This document shows, one piece after another, positions 58,134 through 64,000 of a DNA stretch of 64,000 nt. Positions within the stretch are counted from its first letter, which is position 1; each line of letters begins with the position of its first letter. Below the pieces are notes generated by a model. That model saw only the letters and a list, made by a program, of their open reading frames with translations. It was not told the origin of the DNA and ran no database searches. Source of the DNA: Timema cristinae (lineage: Eukaryota > Arthropoda > Insecta > Phasmatodea > Timematidae); assembly GCA_039000515.1 (NCBI GenBank), contig JBCFYV010011135.1:12942468-13006467 (forward strand), given 5' to 3'. The position numbers and the translations under genes are program-made.

Positions 58134-58428
58134 GGTGACCTGGTGGTCTAGGGGTAAGGTGTCAGACTTCTGTGCTGGCGGCCGGGGTTCAATCCTCGGT
58201 CCCGGCACAGATTTATCTGATTTCCAAACCCTTCCTTCACCTCTGACAAGACATCTTGTGAATGTGAGGAATGCCAGGCCTCCACCGTGGTTCGGATCCC
58301 ACGTTAAACTGTAGGTCCTTCATTTCATCTCACAATCACCCTACCATTACACATTAGCGTAAGTGCGTATAAACCGAACGGGTAGTAAGACGCGGTGCTA
58401 ATAATAATGATAATAATAATAATAATAA
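58134..58428 (+). mobile_element. SINE family A, full-length reference copy
   Basis: Head GGTGACCTGGTGGTCTAGGG with A box TGGTCTAGGGG (58144), B box GGTTCAATCC (58186), then a body of about 190 bp, 3' end GGTAGTAAGACGCGGTGC and an AAT/GAT tail. The head resembles a tRNA of the Glu/Asp/Gly type, but no parental tRNA can be fixed by eye. The overlapping 61-codon ORF is not a gene. Confidence 0.95.
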
Positions 58429-58686
58429 AGAAATAGTATTGTAATAACCTTGATTGAAGCGATTATTTCTTGAAATCTTTCCTCTGTTCCGTGTGGTAGT
58501 TTCCTAGTTTCCAAACCAGCAATCATGTTCTGTCTCTAATTGAAACCAATCAGGTTTGTGGTTTTGGATGAGTAGTTTATGTGGCTCTCTGTCACTCTTT
58601 GAATTCTAGTCGACCTTGATTTGAAGCCAAAACAGCGAGAAACCGAAACATGTACTGACAGGATATTCCAAGGTGAAGATCTTCCT

Positions 58687-58962
58687 TTAAGGTGAGGCCG
58701 AAGGGAGAGCAAGTATCTATACATTTTTCATAGAATTTTAATTTGTTGGCCAAAATAAATCAAAGATTTCTCCAGTAGCAACATAGAGTATAGTTTTCTG
58801 CACATGCTCATATCAACAGTTATTCGAGATCTGTTGATATTAACATGTGCAGAAAACTAAACTATGTGGCTATTGGAGAAATATTTGATTTATTTTGGCC
58901 AAAAAAAATATAATGCTATAAAAACTGTAAAAGTACTCGCACTCCCTTCTGCCGCACCTTAA
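58687..58962. mobile_element. Palindromic MITE M, copy 6 (short form)
   Basis: TTAAGGTGAGGCCGAAGGGA is inverse to 'actcccttctgccgcacctt' with AA. The palindrome runs almost unbroken to a centre near 58825 ('atatcaacag...ctgttgatat'). It is 100 bp shorter than copy 4, so the centre has been lost. Confidence 0.94.
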
Positions 58963-59345
58963 GAAGGAATTGTGAGGAAAGTGAGTGAAGGAAAATATGT
59001 TTGTAGTTTTTATAACAAAATATATTTTTTAGAAAAAATAAATAAAATATTGCTACAGTAGAAACATGTAGTTTAATTTTCTCAAAATTCTGATATCAAC
59101 AGTTGTTGAATATCTGTCATGATCATACCAGCATTAAATGACAAACTTTTTAAATGAAGAGAAAAAGTTGTCACTAAATTTAAGTATACTTTTGACAAAT
59201 ATTCAAGATCTGTTGAGGTCATTATGAGAACAAAATTAATTTCGATGTTTCTATTGAATAATTATTTGATGTATTATTTAAATAAACATGTTTTATGAGA
59301 TAAAAAAAAATACTGCCCTTAATTTGCATTTCCTACCTTCCCAGT
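58963..59345. mobile_element. MITE M, copy 7 (degraded), adjacent to copy 6
   Basis: Arms with 'ctgatatcaacagttgttga' and 'caagatctgttgaggtcatt', ends decayed. Two copies sit end to end, sharing the CCTTAAG junction. Confidence 0.7.
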
Positions 59346-59587
59346 ATTTTTTAATGTTTTCTATGAAATCCTAGACTAAACTGTACCAAAATGAGAAAAA
59401 TTTCCCCGACTGAATTCTTCCCCAATTTGGTCTTCCAATTTGATACCCGATCTGTTAAAAAAAAAACTTCAATGGCATGAATATAAAGAAAATATTACTA
59501 AAAGATATAGTCATGGGCACCTTCAGTAATGGGCAAGGGGGTAACTTGCCCTCACACCCCTGTACTTTTATCTTCTTTTGCAAGAAA

Positions 59588-59942
59588 ACATTGTTAACAT
59601 ATTTTACACATTGTTAAATATGTTAAACATTGTTAAAATATTTTAAACATTATTAACATATTTTAAACATTGTTAACATATTTTAAATATTGTTAACATA
59701 TCTTAAACATTGTTAACATATTTTAAACATTGTTAACATATTTTACACATTGTTAAATATGTTAACATTGTTAAAATATTTTAAACATTGTTAACATATT
59801 TTAAACATTGTTAAATATGTTAACATTGTTAAAATATTTTAAACATTATTAACATATTTTAAACATTGTTAACATATTTTAAATATTGTTAACATATCTT
59901 AAACATTGTTAACATATTTTAAACATTGTTAACATATTTTAA
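59588..59942. repeat. 20-bp AT-rich tandem repeat
   Basis: Unit ACATTGTTAACATATTTTAA, about 17 units. A larger block of about 180 bp (59590-59770 against 59750-59940) appears duplicated, because the same order of variant units (TTACACATTG, TGTTAAACAT, TTAAATATTG) recurs. Confidence 0.9.
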
Positions 59943-61080
59943 TCTTCTTGTGTGCACAGGAATAAAATCGGCTCAAAGTTGCTTTTGGAAAACAAAAAGT
60001 TATAAATCAACTTTGTAATTACCGTAGACTCCTTCAGTTTCTCTTTAAGTATGTCGTGTTTTTATGTAATGCTGTGAAATGAGTTCAAATTATAAGATTG
60101 TAATAAATAACTTCTTTCAAAAGTCTTTATTTTAGCTAACCAAAATAATAACAATCTTCCTAGGGCTTTCTCCCTAAATAAAGTAAACTTATAGAATCAT
60201 TGTGTAATGTATAAATAAGAGTTGGAATTTTTAAATAAACTCACAAAATTCCTAAATTTTATGGTCATATTTATAATACCAGATTATTTAGAGAGTTATG
60301 AATAGAATTATGGTTTTTACTTTATTTTAAATGCATGACCACATAAGATCTTCACGAGGTGAGCACGCGCGTTATATGAGTAGGTGGGAAAAGGGCTGGG
60401 GGGGAAATATGTCCCCCCCTCCCCAAGCCCTACCCCCTCAAGCCTCTGTGAAAAAGTTTTGTATGTGCCACACGCTATAATATATACAATTTAAATGACA
60501 GCTACCTTATGTTGTTCTGCTCCCATCAATTATATTAGAATAGTGACAAAGGAAAAAAAAATCATACCAATTTATCTTAGATCCTCAAATGGAAGATGAA
60601 CCGACTGGAGTGTGATTTTATTTGGAGGAACAGTCAAAGGATGTTTCTTGAACTATAAATATCCGTAGCACAACCTATTTCGGAGATTAAATAATGCCAT
60701 CGGTCTCATGTCGATTGTGGAATATAAAAGATACCTGGAAGGTATGAGAAAATATCTTTTCCGGCAAAAAAAAAAAAAATAAAAAAGTATGATCTTTTGC
60801 TCTCACTCATAGAGATTGTCGTGTGCTGATGTAATCAGTTGGTTCAGAAAGTGCATGTTGCAAACATGAAATAGATTAATTAATTAAAATTAAAATGGTT
60901 TTAATAACTTTATTACTACTATGAAATGGGGGTAGATTTTATTTTTTAAGGGGCTATCTCGCTCAATACCAAGCATATACATAATGTTCAGATCTCTCCC
61001 ACACCCCCCAAACCTCCAATGCACCCCCCAACATTTCTTATACTATGCTCTGCTGCAACCTAACAAACCCTAAGGCTTCC
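59943..61080. other. Spacer
   Basis: Short poly-C and poly-A tracts and AT-rich sequence. 60670-60800 ('atcggtctcatgtcgattgt', 'aaaatatctttt') matches 33450-33530 in wording, so both are copies of an unnamed repeat. Confidence 0.4.
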
Positions 61081-61084
61081 CTCT

Positions 61085-61203
61085 TGTATTAGACTGTTCT
61101 GCTGAAGTCGGAGAGATCGGGGTTAGAAACCCGGTAGGGTGTAATGAGGGTGTTTTTTTTTTCTTAATTGTTTCACACTCTCTTCTCACCCAAATGCGGG
61201 TTC
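61085..61203 (+). mobile_element. SINE family B, 3'-truncated
   Basis: Head B box 'gatcggggttagaaacccgg', body 'cacactctcttctcacccaa' and 'tgcgggttcc', running straight into the next SINE. Confidence 0.6.
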
Positions 61204-61357
61204 CTCACATTCACAAGTTGTGATTAATACACGTCTTTTGTCAGAGGTAAAGGAAAGGTTTGGTAATCATATAAATCTGTGCCGGGACCAAGGATTGAAC
61301 CACAGACCCCCAACACAGAAGTCTTGACACCTCATCCCTAGACCACCAGGTCACTTA
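61204..61357 (-). mobile_element. SINE family A fragment, 13-bp-insertion subfamily
   Basis: Reverse copy with 'gtgattaatacacgtctttt', the inverse of the insertion in the copy at 40.6 kb, and the full head complement 'tagaccaccaggtca'. The 3' half is missing. Confidence 0.88.
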
Positions 61358-61497
61358 TTAGGATTATAGATTTATGACATTTTTAAGACTCTAATTAGCT
61401 ACTTACTAGCTTTAGGAATTGAGGAAGAATATACAAATAAATAACGGAACAAATAAATACAAGTATAACCCAATTCCCCCCCCCTTAAAATATTCCT

Positions 61498-61665
61498 ACA
61501 TCTTGTGAATGTGAGGAATGCCAAGCCTCCACCGTGGTTCGGATACCACGTTAAACTGTAGGTCCTTCATTTCATCTCACAATCACCCTACCATTACACA
61601 TTAGCGTAAGTGCGTATAACCCGAATGGGTAGTAAGACGCGGTGCTAATAATAATAATAATAATA
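61498..61665 (+). mobile_element. SINE family A, 5'-truncated
   Basis: It starts ACATCTTGTGAATGTGAGGA and ends with an AAT tail. AAAATATTCCTA lies directly before it (61487) and after it (about 61666), a clean target duplication. 61358-61497 on its left is unassigned. Confidence 0.93.
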
Positions 61666-61769
61666 AAATATTCCTAGTATTACTAAAATAAAATAACAGC
61701 AGTTTCAATATTTCTTCTCAAAAGCGATGGGTTAGTAAAATTATGGTACACGTGAAGATTTTCTTGTAA

Positions 61770-64000
61770 TAGGGGAGAGCGGGGGAATCCCGCACACTTA
61801 AGCAAAACAAGACATTGCTATGTTCTCATATAGTCTATTAAATCTAGTAATATATCATTGTAAACTTGGTTTTTTATACATCAATTCAGTGTATTACTTT
61901 TATATACTGAATCTAGCATTCTCTTATAATTAATTAAAATATGGAAATAGTCATTGTGCGGCATTGCCCACCCTGGTAGGGCAATACCGCACACAGAGTG
62001 GGGAAATACCGTACAATTATAGTTATTGATTTATATAAAACTATAATTTGCTATACACACAAAAAATACAATTTAACTAGTAGAATTAACCCTGTATTAA
62101 CTTATATAAATTATGTATATGCCTAAACATAAAACTAAAAATATAATAATAGTAAAAAACATAGTTCATTTATACGGATATCAAAAGGTGGCAATATAAA
62201 TTAAATATTTTACTTTTTGAGACAAAAGTCACAAACAAAATTGTCTGCTCTTTCCGCTGCACTACATTCGGCATGTACCCAACCTGAACAAAGAACACAT
62301 CTGAACCACAACTCCTTGTTCCTCCCAAATTCTCCACAAAACATACAATTACAATCTGAATTGTTAAACATAGGCAAATTATTAGAGGATTCAGGTTCAA
62401 TATCATCCAGTTCATCATCATCGCACAGATTTGATAAATTCTCTCCTTCATCTGAGCTATCTTGGAGGAGTTTTTTTTGCACTAAAAGCAACTTTTTATT
62501 TTTATTATTAATTTCATTCTTGGAACATTCTTTGTTTTTATCCCTAAATTTCTTCTGTATCTCACATTTTCTTATGTTCTTCTTTTTCTTTGCTTCTTTC
62601 TCATTTTCTCGGATTGTTTTATTCTTACGTTTGAAATCTGCTTCTTCGAGTGTTTTTTTCAAGGGCGTTGCTGTAAAAATAACAGAGCTTTGCATTCTTG
62701 ATGAACGGTGCTGTTTTGATGGTTTATAATCTAGAATGGGTGTAGGCTTAATATCTTTAACAGAAACTATTTTTGAAGTAGATGGTTGTTGAGTGTCCAC
62801 TGTTTTAGTTTTGAAACATGCACTGTTTTCTATGTTATCCTGAACGTTATCCTAAACATCTTCTTCCATAATAGTAACAGCTTGGGGCATTGCTACTGCT
62901 GGTGCAAAGGCTTCTTCCGTGAATTTGTTTGGGTTAAGTGGAAAGATTCCTGACGAGGAAAAACCGGATACTCCCTTTTCAATTGTTGTTATCCTTATGA
63001 AAGCCTTATTAAAAAGTGAAGCAACATCATCAGGTCGTATCTTCTCATAAGGAAAAGTCTTGAGAAATAAACCACACTCTCTGTTATAAGCAGTTTTCAG
63101 AGGACCAAAAAAGGTAAGGTCCAGAGGTTGGAGTCTATGTGATGTGTGAGGTGGAATTGTCAAGACTACGATTCCATTTTCTCGACAAAATGTGAAAGCC
63201 TGTAGGGATTTGTGAGTACCATGATTATCAATGATTAGTAGAACTGGTTCGTTCTTGGTTGGTCTCACACATTTCACGAAATGTTGGAGCCAAATAATGA
63301 ACAGCTCTTCATTAATCCAGCCATTCTTAGAACAATGGTAAATAACTTCTTCTGGACCACCTTTGGCGAGTGTAGGACTCATCCTTAATCGAGGAAAAAT
63401 AAACATAGGAGGTACAAAGCTTCCACATGCACTCATAGCAGCACATACGGTAATATTTTTGCCTCTCTCCCAGCTTGTTGTAGATCCTATTTGCTTTTGC
63501 CCCTTAGGTCCTAATATTTTCTGTGGGGTATGAACAGTTGAAATTCCTGTTTCGTCCATATTATAGATTCTCGAGCCAGGGAACTTGTGTTTTTCCATTA
63601 CTCCTTCCAAATTTGAGAAAAACTTTTGCACAGCATCCTTATTGAAACCTAGAATTCGAATCACGCTTGTTGCCTCTGGTTCCCGAAGGCTGATTTCTTG
63701 ATTTCGCCTTAGAAACCCGCTGAGCCAGTCCTTACCAGCAGTTCTTAAGGTGGTGTTGAAATTGTGTGGTATGTTATTTCTACTTGCAAATTCAAAAGCG
63801 ATTTTTCGAAGCTCGATAGGTGATATTCCATGAAATATTTTAGCCATCATAATGACATGTTTAACCAGTTCTTTTTCTTGTTCATCAGAAAAGGTAGCTT
63901 TTCTTCCTAAACGTGCCTCTTGTGACTGACCAGACTTATATCTATCCTTTGGAGTAGAAACAGGAATTCCATATGCCCTGGATACTGCTCTCAGCTTTCC
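61770..64000 (-). mobile_element. Second pogo/Tigger-like transposon (element 2), 5' end off the window
   Basis: The 3' terminus is TAGGGGAGAGCGGGGGAATC (61770), next to a TA, and resembles element 1 (TAGRGGARAG). Subterminal copies of one motif follow: CCCGCACAC (61789), inverse at 61956 (TGTGCGGCATTGCCC), GGGCAATACCGCACAC (61978), GGGGAAATACCGTACA (62000). The other terminus is outside the window. Confidence 0.8.
62210..64000 (-). pseudogene. Pogo/Tigger-like DDE transposase with PHD finger (element 2), one nonsense codon, 5' partial
   Basis: Cut-and-paste transposase. The frame stays open from the window edge, which already lies in the helix-turn-helix (RAVSRAYGIPVSTPKDRYKS), through the DDE_1 core: first Asp in YNMDETG (about 63556), second in LLIIDNHGTH (about 63229), third in QPLDLTFFGPLK (about 63121). 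A single TAG at 62852-62854 interrupts it. It lies in a duplicated D-V-x-D-N stretch where the partner codon is CAG, so one C-to-T change explains it. The frame then continues unshifted through a Lys-rich linker with nuclear-localisation character and an acidic patch to a PHD-type finger (CMFC, CVLC, HAEC, CDFC; 62215-62345), stopping at 62210. It is the least damaged coding unit in the window. Alternatively, two proteins are made (332 codons plus a PHD protein). Confidence 0.88.

Noticed and set aside
58134..58210. True tRNA gene
   Set aside because: It has A and B boxes but lacks a clean cloverleaf by eye, and it is followed by the SINE body and tail shared by more than ten copies.

Overview
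The window looks like non-coding, transposon-dominated DNA from a large insect genome. The insect call rests on two first exons of insect chemosensory protein (CSP/OS-D) genes and on the types of LINE, pogo/Tigger and PIF/Harbinger elements present. The abundance of tRNA-derived SINEs and long AT-rich spacers suggests a big, repeat-inflated genome. I cannot name the species. The order is only a guess (a hemimetabolous insect would fit).

Host genes: only the two CSP first exons are convincing. One is on the minus strand (14345-14558) and one on the plus strand (42560-42758). Each has a signal peptide, the conserved YT.R(W/Y)D.I(N/D)LD core, a first Cys pair, a splice donor one nucleotide after the same conserved Lys codon, and a TATA box about 30 bp upstream of an initiator-like site. 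I could not find either second exon.

Layout: 1-3.7 kb is a 46-bp satellite derived from the 3' coding end of a LINE. 3.7-14 kb holds LINE debris, a 62-bp LINE-derived array, MITEs and SINEs. 14-15 kb is CSP gene 1. 15-20 kb holds SINEs, MITEs and a LINE 3' end. 20.2-21.6 kb is a second 46-bp LINE-derived array. 24.2-25.4 kb is an 18-bp minisatellite split by a SINE. 28.1-30.5 kb is a decayed Harbinger element. 35.4-35.7 kb is a third, minus-strand copy of the 46-bp LINE region. 36.8-40.6 kb is a DNA-transposon-like element with terminal inverted repeats and a CTG duplication, sitting inside a SINE. 42.5 kb is CSP gene 2. 43 kb is a LINE end with an internal duplication. 46.8-51 kb is a second decayed Harbinger element with an antisense MADF/BESS-like ORF, a palindromic MITE in its intron and a minisatellite splitting its transposase. 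52-53 kb is a 25-bp satellite. 54.8-58.0 kb is a palindromic MITE interrupted by a complete but mutated pogo-like element. 61.8-64 kb is the 3' part of a second, much fresher pogo-like element.

How the parts relate: SINE families A and B have different tRNA-like heads but the same 3' end, so they probably share a LINE partner. The palindromic MITEs and both Harbinger elements begin with TTAAGGTG, so the Harbinger machinery may have mobilised the MITEs. The two pogo-like elements encode a DDE/D transposase with a C-terminal PHD-type zinc finger and carry repeated subterminal motifs that could be transposase binding sites. I saw no CRISPR, rRNA, true tRNA gene or virus-like coding region. Coordinates of diverged repeats are good to about 5-20 bp.
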